From Thermoplasmatales archaeon (GTDB lineage: Archaea; Thermoplasmatota; Thermoplasmata; Methanomassiliicoccales; Methanomethylophilaceae), in assembly GCA_012522645.1 (NCBI GenBank), contig JAAYKC010000058.1:1-22400 (forward strand): DNA of 22,400 nucleotides, given 5' to 3'. The translations under genes were made by a program, and so were the position numbers. A model generated the notes under the pieces. That model ran no database searches and was not told where the DNA came from. It saw only the letters and a list, made by a program, of their open reading frames with translations. Shown in pieces: positions 1 to 7,253 of the stretch. The number at the start of each line of letters is the position of its first letter. Positions within the stretch are counted from its first letter, which is position 1.

Positions 1-1
1 A

Positions 2-721
2 AACATATCCGGGGCCCTGGGGGACGTCAGGTCCGTCAAGGACAAGGACGAGATCGCCAGGATCGAATCCGCATGCAGGATCTCTTCAAAGGTCGCTTCA
101 GAGATCCCGGGGATGCTGGGGGAAGGCATCTCCGAACAGGAGGCGGGGGCGCACATGGACTCCAGGATGAGGGAGCTGGGAGCCTCAGGCAATGCCTTCG
201 AGACCATAGCCGCCTTCGGACCGGCATCAGCTGAGCCCCACCACAGGCCCACACAATACCGTTTGAGGAAGGGCGATACCGCGCTTTTCGACTTCGGGGC
301 CAAGAAGGACATGTACTGCTCGGACCTTACGCGGACAGTGTTCTTCGGGGATCCTGACCCCCGGCTGCTCAGAGCTTATGAAGTGGTCCTGGAAGCTCAG
401 ACCGCCGGGATCGGACTGATAAAAGACGGCGTTCCGGCCAAGGATCCGGATGTGGCCGCCAGGGAGATAATAGATGCTTCCGAGTTCAAGGGGATGTTCA
501 TACATTCATTCGGTCACGGCATAGGAATGGATGTTCACGAGCCCATAAGCCTCTCCCCGAGATCGGAACAGATCCTGAGAGCAGGCAACGTAGTATCCGC
601 CGAGCCCGGGATATACATAAGCGGCATCGGCGGGATAAGGATCGAGGACACTGTATTGGTGACTGAGAACGGATGCCGCAGGCTGACGGATTTTGATAAG
701 AACGTAACCGTCATTCGGTGA
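2..721 (+). CDS. M24 family metallopeptidase (Xaa-Pro aminopeptidase-like), 5' end outside window
   Basis: This cytosolic pita-bread peptidase probably removes N-terminal residues from peptides, most likely before proline. The frame is open from base 2 with family-like sequence before the first ATG at 113 (GDVRSVKDKDEIARIESAC resembles the usual linker into the catalytic domain), so the gene begins upstream and 239 residues are visible. All five dinuclear-metal ligands can be placed in the fragment: Asp97 in LFDFG, Asp108 in CSDLTRT, His172 in HSFGHGIG, Glu201 in SAEPGIY and Glu215 in IRIEDT. The catalytic domain therefore looks complete and active; only the N-terminal creatinase-like domain is cut off. 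It converges on the next gene with no spacer, its TGA ending at the base before the neighbour's stop. The family is sure; Xaa-Pro specificity rather than another M24 activity is an inference. Confidence 0.9.
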   Translation, partial: NISGALGDVRSVKDKDEIARIESACRISSKVASEIPGMLGEGISEQEAGAHMDSRMRELGASGNAFETIAAFGPASAEPHHRPTQYRLRKGDTALFDFGAKKDMYCSDLTRTVFFGDPDPRLLRAYEVVLEAQTAGIGLIKDGVPAKDPDVAAREIIDASEFKGMFIHSFGHGIGMDVHEPISLSPRSEQILRAGNVVSAEPGIYISGIGGIRIEDTVLVTENGCRRLTDFDKNVTVIR

Positions 722-1099
722 TCAGAAGGCTGCTTCGATCACTATGCCTGTACGATCCCCGACATCGGCCAGGGAATCGATCTCGCCGATGAGCCTTCCT
801 ATCTTCACGACGGGGTAAGGGGAGACAGGTCTCCCGTCCTTCCCGCTCAGAGGAGTGGGGCCGAAGAAGAGGCATATCGCACCGACTCCGGGCCAGAATG
901 CAATATCTCCTTTATCAAGGACAGTGACCTTCTCTCCTACCGCTTCTGATTCCGTGGGCACTTCGAAGTAGATCTCACAGCCCAGCATATTGATGACGGA
1001 TGACACAGGAAGGGAGAGCCAGAGGGCGTCGGAGAAGGCTGATTTCCTCAGCTCCCCTCTGTACTCCCCGATCCTTGTCCGGAAGGTTACTGCGTTCAC
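722..1099 (-). CDS. Cyclophilin-like (TM1367/DUF369-type) small protein
   Basis: A 125-residue protein beginning MNAVTFRTRIGEYRG, read from a GTG. The open frame extends further upstream, but that extension is out-of-frame ilvC sequence and was not used. The GTG overlaps the ilvC TGA as GTGA, and an AGGAAGAAGG stretch just upstream can act as ribosome binding site, so translation is probably coupled to ilvC. The pattern of an early beta strand, a segment like GEKVTVLDKGDIAFWPGVGAI, and FFGPTPLS followed by a late VVKIGRLIG strand matches the cyclophilin-like beta-barrel family typified by Thermotoga TM1367. The canonical catalytic residues of eukaryotic cyclophilins are not recognisable, so prolyl isomerase activity should not be assumed. 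Substrate and role are unknown; the position suggests expression with branched-chain amino acid synthesis, but that may only be convenience. Confidence 0.75.
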   Translation of the reverse strand: MNAVTFRTRIGEYRGELRKSAFSDALWLSLPVSSVINMLGCEIYFEVPTESEAVGEKVTVLDKGDIAFWPGVGAICLFFGPTPLSGKDGRPVSPYPVVKIGRLIGEIDSLADVGDRTGIVIEAAF

Positions 1100-2085
1100 G
1101 CCTTCTTCCTTTCGAAGAGCTTCCTTATGTCCCTGCCCACGACCTCGAGCTGGAGCTCCGACTCGTCCTTCTCCATCTTCTTGAGGTTCTTGAGGCCGGC
1201 CTTCCATTCGGCGCGCCATTCGTCCTTGAATTTGCCCGTCTCTATGTCTTTGAGAATGGATTCCATCCCCTTCTTCGATTCCTCGGTTATGACCCTGTCC
1301 CTTCTGGTGAGACCGCCGAACTCGGCGGTGTTGGACACCACGTACCACATGTGCTCGAAACCGCCCATGTTGATCAGGTCAACGATGAGCTTCGTCTCAT
1401 GGAGCACCTCGAAATAGGCCATCTCGGGAGGGTATCCCGCTTCGACGAGCACATCGAATCCTGTTTTTATCATGGCTGTAAGACCGCCGCAGAGGACAGC
1501 CTGCTCGCCGAACAGGTCGGTCTTGGTCTCATTATCGAAGGTGGTCTCGAATACACCCGCTCTTGTGGATCCGAGGCCTTTGGCAAGAGCCAGTGCGATC
1601 TTCTTGGCGTTACCGGTGATATCCTGGTGAACGCACACCAGAGCCGGGACGCCGAATCCCTCGAGGAACATGAGCCTCTCCATGTCGCCCGGGGCCTTCG
1701 GAGCCATCATAATGACGTCCACGTCCTTGGGCGGTACAATCAGGTCGTAAGTTATCGCGAATCCGTGAGCGAACTCCAACGCAGCCCCTGCTTTGAGGTT
1801 CGGCTCCACCATTTCCTTGTAAATGTCCGGCTGGACCTCATCAGGCAGGAGCATCATGACCACATCCGCTCCTTTCACGGCATCGGGTATCTCGGCGACC
1901 TTGAGGCCGTCCTCCTTCGCCTTCTTCCAGGATTTCCCGTTCTTCCTGACGCCCACTGTTACGTTGAGGCCGGAATCATGGAAGCAGAGGGCCTGAGCCC
2001 TTCCCTGCGCCCCGTATCCGAGAACGGCTACCTTCTTTCCTTTGAGTATGTCTAAATCAACATCCGCATCGTGATAGATCTTCAT
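1096..2085 (-). CDS. ilvC: Ketol-acid reductoisomerase
   Basis: Converts 2-acetolactate (or acetohydroxybutyrate) to the dihydroxy acid with NAD(P)H and Mg2+, the second common step of valine, isoleucine and leucine synthesis. At 329 residues it is a normal class I enzyme. Visible signs are the Rossmann loop GYGAQGRAQA near residue 23, the basic loop RKNGKSWKKA that suggests NADPH use, LLPDEVQ near residue 80, the FAHGF histidine, and the C-terminal knotted domain with FGEQAVLCGG, PEMAYFEVLHE and a following SNTAEFGG segment. An AGGAG (2096-2100) lies about ten bases before the ATG. The gene follows ilvB in the same direction across 53 bases, and its stop overlaps the start of the cyclophilin-like gene. 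It is probably cotranscribed with ilvB. Confidence 0.97.
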   Translation of the reverse strand: MKIYHDADVDLDILKGKKVAVLGYGAQGRAQALCFHDSGLNVTVGVRKNGKSWKKAKEDGLKVAEIPDAVKGADVVMMLLPDEVQPDIYKEMVEPNLKAGAALEFAHGFAITYDLIVPPKDVDVIMMAPKAPGDMERLMFLEGFGVPALVCVHQDITGNAKKIALALAKGLGSTRAGVFETTFDNETKTDLFGEQAVLCGGLTAMIKTGFDVLVEAGYPPEMAYFEVLHETKLIVDLINMGGFEHMWYVVSNTAEFGGLTRRDRVITEESKKGMESILKDIETGKFKDEWRAEWKAGLKNLKKMEKDESELQLEVVGRDIRKLFERKKA

Positions 2086-2138
2086 CGTTGCGCTTCTCCT
2101 GCCCTTGGGCTAACCCTTCCTCGGGTATAAGGATAACG

Positions 2139-3809
2139 TCAGCAGTAAGGGCACCGACCTTTGACCATGGGGATGTTCGGATCGGGGGGAAGCATGGGAA
2201 GGACATCCTCCTCCGGGTCGATGAGTATGTCTACCAGGCACGTCTCCCCGCTGTCCATGCTGCTCTTCAGGGCCTCGCCTATCTCCCCCGGCCTGTCTAT
2301 CCTGATGCCCTTGGCACCGAAGGCTTCAGCCAGTTTGACGAAATCCGGATTGGAGTCGAAGAGCTTGGTCGCAGAGTACCTCTTGCTCCAGAACAGCTTC
2401 TGCCATTGCTTGACCATACCCAGCCATCCGTTGTTCATCAGGCATATCGTCACCGGGATATCCTCATGTATTGCGGTGGCCAGCTCCTGTATCACCATCA
2501 GCAGCCCCCCGTCCCCGGTGACCGTCAGGACCTTCTTGTCCGGACAGGCCGCCTTGGCACCTATCGCGGACGGGAGACCGAATCCCATGGTCCCGAAACC
2601 GCCGGAGGATATCAGCTGCCTGGGTCTTTTGATGTTCAGGCAATGCATGGCCCACATCTGGTTCTGGCCCACATCCGTGGTGATTATGGTGTCATCATCG
2701 ATCAGCTTGTTTATCTCGCTCATGACCTTTTGCGGTTTTATCGGGACGCCGTCGTAATCGAAGCCGCAACAGCATTTCGATTTGAATGATGCCAGTTGAA
2801 TCGCCCACGCAGGATCGGGGGTGAAACCCTCGAGGTGGTGGAGGAACGTCCGCAGGACATCTCCGACATCCGCCTTTATGTTGAGGGACGTAAGCCCGTG
2901 CTTGTTGAACTCCGTGCTGTCCAGATCAATATGGATGACCCGGGAGCCGTTGCCCGGACGCGTGTGCGGGCTGTATGTCCGGTCAGAGAATTTGGTGCCT
3001 GCCGCAATTATCAGGTCGGCCTCCTTCATGGCGCTCAGTGCAGAGCGTCTGCCGTGCATGCCCAGGGATCCCATGGACAGAGGGTGGTCATAGGGTATGC
3101 TGCCCATGCCCATGAGGGGGGTGAGGACCCCGGCACCGATCCTCTCAGCAAGCCTGATCAGATCCTCCGAGGAGTTGGACCCTATGATCCCGCCTCCTGC
3201 GAGGATTATGGGTCTTTTCGCCTCCTTTATCCACCGAACCGCAGTGGGTATGCCCGAAGTGTCTATGGCGACAGGTCTGGGTTCCCTTATCTGGGTCAGC
3301 AGGGATTCGTCTATCTGAGAGTTCATCGCATCGACGGGGAGATCGACATGAACGGGCCCCGGCCTTCCCATCCTGGCGACCTTCCATCCTTCGCTTATGA
3401 CCCCGGGGAGCAGGTTCAGGTCCAGGACCCGGTAGTTGTATTTCGTTACGGGCATCATGAGGCTGAAAGCATCAACCTCCTGGAATGCTCCCATTCCGAG
3501 GTTGCCTGTGGCGACCTGGCCTGTGAGCACCATCATGGGAACGGAATCAGCGAATGCGGTTCCGACGCCTGTGACGAGATTGGTTGTCCCCGGTCCGCTG
3601 GTGGCGAGACAGACCCCTGTCCTGCCTGAGGCCCTGGAGTATCCGTCAGCCATATGGGCCGCACACTGCTCGTGGCGCACCAGTACGTGCCTGATAGAGG
3701 AATCCAACATTTCGTTGTAGATCGGAATGACGGTACCCCCCGGATATCCGAAAATGGTACCGACGCCTCTGTCTTCAAGCATCTTCAGCAGCGCTCTCGA
3801 GCCTTTCAT
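2139..3809 (-). CDS. ilvB: Acetolactate synthase large (catalytic) subunit
   Basis: Thiamine-diphosphate enzyme condensing two pyruvates, or pyruvate and 2-ketobutyrate, at entry to branched-chain amino acid synthesis. The 556 residues carry the N-terminal PYR domain with FGYPGG and the catalytic glutamate in RHEQCAAHMADGYSRAS, a central FAD-binding domain (LMGMGSIPYDHP region), and the C-terminal PP domain with the ThDP motif starting GDGGLLM and closing at LMNN. The run NNGWLGMVKQWQKLFW with the following RYSATKL marks true acetohydroxyacid synthase rather than pyruvate oxidase or glyoxylate carboligase. A GGTGA lies seven bases before the ATG. No regulatory subunit (ilvN) lies between it and ilvC, where it often sits. 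The C terminus ends in a Cys-Pro-Tyr-Cys pair whose role, if any, is unknown. Confidence 0.96.
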   Translation of the reverse strand: MKGSRALLKMLEDRGVGTIFGYPGGTVIPIYNEMLDSSIRHVLVRHEQCAAHMADGYSRASGRTGVCLATSGPGTTNLVTGVGTAFADSVPMMVLTGQVATGNLGMGAFQEVDAFSLMMPVTKYNYRVLDLNLLPGVISEGWKVARMGRPGPVHVDLPVDAMNSQIDESLLTQIREPRPVAIDTSGIPTAVRWIKEAKRPIILAGGGIIGSNSSEDLIRLAERIGAGVLTPLMGMGSIPYDHPLSMGSLGMHGRRSALSAMKEADLIIAAGTKFSDRTYSPHTRPGNGSRVIHIDLDSTEFNKHGLTSLNIKADVGDVLRTFLHHLEGFTPDPAWAIQLASFKSKCCCGFDYDGVPIKPQKVMSEINKLIDDDTIITTDVGQNQMWAMHCLNIKRPRQLISSGGFGTMGFGLPSAIGAKAACPDKKVLTVTGDGGLLMVIQELATAIHEDIPVTICLMNNGWLGMVKQWQKLFWSKRYSATKLFDSNPDFVKLAEAFGAKGIRIDRPGEIGEALKSSMDSGETCLVDILIDPEEDVLPMLPPDPNIPMVKGRCPYC

Positions 3810-3886
3810 GGTTCATTCACCTTTTCGAACGAATCACGTAATAGGGTTTAATAACAACTGCTACCTTTCCATCCAAAGACGCACCA
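3810..3886. promoter_or_regulatory. Divergent promoter region, ilvB / deacetylase-family gene
   Basis: A 77-base spacer between divergent starts. The only AT-rich block is GGTTTAATAAC at about 3845-3855. Read on the plus strand it lies about 35 bases before the 3887 ATG; read on the minus strand (GTTATTAAACC) it lies about 40 bases before the ilvB ATG, with the ilvB GGTGA downstream of it. One TATA-like element could therefore serve both genes. The deacetylase-family gene has no clear ribosome binding site and would have a leader of only about ten bases. This is read by eye and no transcript data are available. Confidence 0.5.
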
Positions 3887-4870
3887 ATGGCCATAGTTTA
3901 CAGTGAAAAGTTATTGGAGCACAGTCAGTGGCCCGACCATCCTGAGTCTCCTCTGAGACTCAAGACCCTCAGGAAAAAACTGGAGAAAGAAGGTCTCTGG
4001 AAGAACGTGGTGGACCCTGACGATCTGCCTGACGAAGCCCTTCTGAGAGTGCATACTGAAGAGCACGTCGAGAAGGTCAGGAAGGGAGGAGACTACCCTG
4101 TGGACCCAGACACGTTCATACGGGATGACACCTATGAATTGGCCAAGATATCCGCGGCCGTGGCCGTCAAGGCCGTTGAGCTCGCAGTGAAGGGTGAGCC
4201 GTCCGTGGCTCTCACCCGGCCCCCCGGCCATCACGCGGGCAAGAACCGCATCGGAGGATTCTGCTACTTCAACAATGTGGCCGTGGCCGTGGCGGCATCA
4301 GGCAAGAAGACGGCAATAATCGATCTCGATGCCCACCACGGCAACGGAACGGAAGAGATCTTCTACGATACGGATCAAGTGCTCGTCATATCCACCCATG
4401 AGGCGGACTTCTATTGGGATTCAGGCTATGTAGAAAGCATGGGGGAGGGTAAGGGGTCGAAATATAATGTTAACATACCCATACCTGCCGGCGCAGGGAA
4501 CCGCACCTTCCTGATGGCCATGGACGAGATCATCATCCCCGTGATCGAGAAGTTTGAGCCGGAGCTCATAGTCGTCAGTCTGGGTGTCGACGCCCATTAC
4601 TGCGAGCCCAACGCCCACATGCAGATCAATACCCACGGATACATACAGCTCTGCAGACGGCTGTTCAACATATCCGGGGGGAAAATTGCCTTCGTTCTGG
4701 AAGGAGGATATCATCTCCGGGCCACTGCAGAGGTCATGGCGGGGGTCCTTGCCATGATGGAAGGCAGGAGCCTGAAGGCAGAATATGATGAAGAGCGCTG
4801 CGAACAGGGCAACGGCAGGAAAGCAGTCCGTAAGGTCAAGGAATACATCTCGAAATACTGGAACATATGA
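3887..4870 (+). CDS. Histone deacetylase superfamily (AcuC/acetylpolyamine amidohydrolase-like) zinc hydrolase
   Basis: A 327-residue arginase/deacetylase-fold enzyme expected to hydrolyse an acyl amide using one zinc ion. The start MAIVYSEKLLEHSQWPDHPE is typical of archaeal and bacterial class II-like members. Active-site features in order are RPPGHHAG with the His115-His116 pair, the DLDAHHGNG block with zinc ligands Asp148 and His150, the third ligand Asp235 in SLGVDAHY, and the transition-state tyrosine in LEGGYHL (Tyr275). All catalytic residues are present. The substrate cannot be told from sequence: acetylated lysine of chromatin proteins such as Alba or histone, acetylpolyamines and acetyl-CoA synthetase are all known for the superfamily. 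It stands alone, divergent from ilvB and upstream of an independently promoted gap gene. Confidence 0.92.
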   Translation: MAIVYSEKLLEHSQWPDHPESPLRLKTLRKKLEKEGLWKNVVDPDDLPDEALLRVHTEEHVEKVRKGGDYPVDPDTFIRDDTYELAKISAAVAVKAVELAVKGEPSVALTRPPGHHAGKNRIGGFCYFNNVAVAVAASGKKTAIIDLDAHHGNGTEEIFYDTDQVLVISTHEADFYWDSGYVESMGEGKGSKYNVNIPIPAGAGNRTFLMAMDEIIIPVIEKFEPELIVVSLGVDAHYCEPNAHMQINTHGYIQLCRRLFNISGGKIAFVLEGGYHLRATAEVMAGVLAMMEGRSLKAEYDEERCEQGNGRKAVRKVKEYISKYWNI

Positions 4871-4956
4871 CAGCATCCATCACGGGCTCTGAATGACAGC
4901 AAACGCATTCTTCGGTGCGCCGTGTTTCAGCATGCCCGCGGCAGAGGACCAAGCAA

Positions 4957-5000
4957 GTTTATTCTATCGGAACGCCAATAATCGCACAAGTGTGGGTGAG
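4957..5000 (+). promoter_or_regulatory. Promoter and ribosome binding site of the gap-pgk pair
   Basis: Within the 134-base spacer after the deacetylase-family gene, TTTATTCTAT (4958-4967) is a good archaeal TATA candidate. Transcription about 26 bases on would start near 4988 and give a leader of roughly 17 bases. GGTGA at 4995-4999 lies just before the ATG at 5005 and fixes that start over an in-frame upstream ATG at 4915. No convincing terminator for the upstream gene was seen in this spacer. Confidence 0.55.
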
Positions 5001-5004
5001 CTCC

Positions 5005-6012
5005 ATGAAAACGAAGGTAGGAGTCAACGGATACGGAACGATCGGCAAGAGAGTGGCGACCGCAGTCAATCAGCAGGACGATATGGAGATAGTCGGCGTG
5101 ACTAAGACCAGACCGTCATATGAGGCTCAGGACGCTGTGAAGAAAGGATACCCTCTGTATGTACCAGATGATAAATTGGAAGCCTTCAGAACAGCCGGCA
5201 TAAAGGTTGCCGGGACCATAAAGGACCTGTACGGCAAGGTGGACATAATCGTCGACTGCACACCCGGCGGCTTCGCAGACAAGTACAAGGCAGAATACGC
5301 CGAGGCGGGCATCAGGGCAATATGGCAGGGCGGCGAGGATCACAGTCTGACCGGGATCTCATTCAACGCAGGTGCCAATTACAAGGAATCATGGGGTGCG
5401 CAGTTCTCCCGCGTAGTGTCATGCAATACCACAGGCCTTCTCAGAGCACTCTACCCTCTTGACAGGGAGTACGGGATAAAGAATTCCTACGTGACGCTCA
5501 TAAGGCGTTCCGCAGACCCCTACGACAGCAAATCGGGACCTATAAATGCAATAGAGCCAGTCGTCAAATTGCCGACCCACCACGGACCTGATGTTCAGAG
5601 CGTCATGCCATGGGTCAATATACACACGATGGCAGTGAAGGTCCCGACGACTCTGATGCACGTGCACACAGTATCCGTTGAACTCAACAGTGAGCCTAAG
5701 ACCGAGGACATCATAGATCTGTTCCGCAGGACCCCGCGCATCAAACTGGTCAAGAGCTCCTCGGGCATAAAATCCACAGCTCAGATCATGGAAGAGGCCA
5801 AGGAGATGGGCAGGACCCGTAACGATATGTTCGAGATCGTGCTCTGGGAGGACGGGATCAAAGCCGTCGGCAATACGGTCTATTTCTACATAGCAGTGCA
5901 CCAGGAGAGCGATGTAGTGCCCGAGAACATAGACTGCATAAGGTCCATGTGCAAGATGGAAGAGGATCCGGCCAAGTCCATGGCGAAGACCGATGCCGCC
6001 ATGGGCATCTAA
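5005..6012 (+). CDS. gap: Glyceraldehyde-3-phosphate dehydrogenase, class II (archaeal, phosphorylating)
   Basis: Interconverts glyceraldehyde 3-phosphate and 1,3-bisphosphoglycerate with NAD(P); in archaea the phosphorylating enzyme mostly serves gluconeogenesis. The start chosen is the ATG preceded by GGTGAG, giving MKTKVGVNGYGTIGKRVA with the Rossmann fingerprint at residues 8-17 and a 335-residue protein, the usual length. An in-frame ATG at 4915 would add 30 residues with no family resemblance before the nucleotide-binding strand. The catalytic cysteine is Cys140 in VSCNTTGLLRALYPLD, a signature of the archaeal class rather than the bacterial and eukaryotic class I. It is followed by pgk after 11 bases, so the two successive steps of the pathway are expressed together. 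Confidence 0.95.
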   Translation: MKTKVGVNGYGTIGKRVATAVNQQDDMEIVGVTKTRPSYEAQDAVKKGYPLYVPDDKLEAFRTAGIKVAGTIKDLYGKVDIIVDCTPGGFADKYKAEYAEAGIRAIWQGGEDHSLTGISFNAGANYKESWGAQFSRVVSCNTTGLLRALYPLDREYGIKNSYVTLIRRSADPYDSKSGPINAIEPVVKLPTHHGPDVQSVMPWVNIHTMAVKVPTTLMHVHTVSVELNSEPKTEDIIDLFRRTPRIKLVKSSSGIKSTAQIMEEAKEMGRTRNDMFEIVLWEDGIKAVGNTVYFYIAVHQESDVVPENIDCIRSMCKMEEDPAKSMAKTDAAMGI

Positions 6013-6023
6013 AGGTGCTGAGG

Positions 6024-7253
6024 ATGAAAGGCATCTACACACTGGAGGATTTCAACGTAAAGGACAAGACCGTCCTCCTGAGGGTGGATATAAACTGTCC
6101 CATAGACAGAACCACTCTGAAGATAATAAACGATTCAAGGATAAGGAGAGTCGTTCCCACGATCCGGGAGCTCATGGGGAAGAACGCCAAAGTCATAATA
6201 CTGGCACACCAGAGCCGGAAGGGGAAGTGGGACTTCACGAACCTGGAAGAGCACTCTGAGAGGCTGTCCCGGCATCTCAATTCGCCGGTCAGGTATGTGG
6301 ATGATATACTGGGTGAGAAGGCCAGAAAGGCCATATCCGAGACGAAGCCGGGGACGGTGCTTCTGCTGGGCAATGTGAGGGAGATCGACAACGAGTCTGC
6401 CGAGCTTGACATGATGGAACATTCCAGATCGGAAACGGTGAACATCCTTGCACCGCAGATCGATTTCTACGTCAACGATGCGTTCGCCGCCGCACACCGA
6501 AGCCAGTGCTCTCTCGTGGGATTCCAGCCGAGGGTGCCCTCGGCATCAGGCAGGCTGATGGCCAAGGAGCTGTACGCTCTGAGTGCGATATTCGATGTCC
6601 CCAGACGCCCGTCCGTCTTCATATTGGGCGGTGCCAAGATCGACGATGCCGCGAACATGGTGGACCACGTTCTCGGCAGCAGGATAGCGGACACGGTCAT
6701 CCTGACGGGACTGGCAGGCAACGCATTCCTGAAGGCCCGCGGTGTGGACATAGGCGAGGCCTCATCAGCACCGATGAAAGATGAGCTGACGCCGGACAAT
6801 CTGCAGAAGGCATGGGACGTTATGTCGAAGTACGGGCACAGGATCCTGCTCCCGACGGACGTGGCCGTGGAGAGGGACGGGAAGCGTCAGAATGTGCTAG
6901 CAGGGGATATGCCGAATGATGTCCCCGCCCTGGACATCGGTGATGATTCCATAGCGAAGTTCATCAAGGTCATACAGTCATCCAAGACCTCTCTGATGTC
7001 CGGTCCGGCCGGCATGTATGAGAAGGACGGATTCGATACAGGGACCAAAGCACTCATGGAAGCGATGATCGATTCCGGAGGGCAATCAGTCATAGGCGGA
7101 GGGCACACTGTCGGAGCGGCAGACAAGCTGGATCTGACTGACAGGTTCTCCTATGTCAGCACCGGAGGGGGGGCGCTCGAGACATTCCTGTTGGGAAAAG
7201 AGCTGCCTGTGGTCGAGGCCCTGAAATATTCCTTCAATAACGTGAAGGTCTAG
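6024..7253 (+). CDS. pgk: Phosphoglycerate kinase
   Basis: Catalyses reversible phosphoryl transfer between 1,3-bisphosphoglycerate and ADP, the step after GAPDH. The start is the ATG at 6024 preceded by AAAGGTGCTGAGG; an upstream in-frame ATG inside gap was rejected because its sequence is shadow. The 409 residues show the N-terminal substrate site (LLRVDINCPID, then LAHQSRKGKWD), FYVNDAFAAAHR, the hinge and nucleotide region FILGGAKIDDA, a SGPAGMYE loop, and a C-terminal glycine-rich IGGGHT followed by STGGGALE. Replacement of GGGDT by GGGHT and FE by YE are, as I recall, features of the archaeal branch and not damage. The gene ends in a CTAG shared with the stop of the convergent dapL. Confidence 0.94.
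   Translation: MKGIYTLEDFNVKDKTVLLRVDINCPIDRTTLKIINDSRIRRVVPTIRELMGKNAKVIILAHQSRKGKWDFTNLEEHSERLSRHLNSPVRYVDDILGEKARKAISETKPGTVLLLGNVREIDNESAELDMMEHSRSETVNILAPQIDFYVNDAFAAAHRSQCSLVGFQPRVPSASGRLMAKELYALSAIFDVPRRPSVFILGGAKIDDAANMVDHVLGSRIADTVILTGLAGNAFLKARGVDIGEASSAPMKDELTPDNLQKAWDVMSKYGHRILLPTDVAVERDGKRQNVLAGDMPNDVPALDIGDDSIAKFIKVIQSSKTSLMSGPAGMYEKDGFDTGTKALMEAMIDSGGQSVIGGGHTVGAADKLDLTDRFSYVSTGGGALETFLLGKELPVVEALKYSFNNVKV

Noticed and set aside
1100..1348. In-frame 5' extension of the cyclophilin-like gene
   Set aside because: The extra 83 codons overlap ilvC in another frame and give a low-complexity Arg/Gly/Gln-rich stretch; the GTG at 1099 has a ribosome binding site and fits the family.
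1000..2055. A 351-codon open frame on the plus strand opposite ilvC
   Set aside because: It is antisense to a fully conserved ilvC, has a composition typical of a reverse-complement shadow and no ribosome binding site or recognisable motif.
2796..3629. A 277-codon open frame opposite ilvB
   Set aside because: Shadow of ilvB; no family features and no start signals.
4893..4930. Hairpin CGCA...TGCG as a terminator after the deacetylase-family gene
   Set aside because: The stem is only four pairs and no T-run follows.
4915..5004. Longer N terminus for gap from an ATG at 4915
   Set aside because: It would place the start upstream of the TATA box and add 30 residues not found before the Rossmann fold.
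7020..7200. Pgk motif changes GGGHT and GPAGMYE as possible loss of function
   Set aside because: I recall such forms in archaeal Pgk proteins and the rest of the enzyme is intact, so this is lineage variation, not decay.
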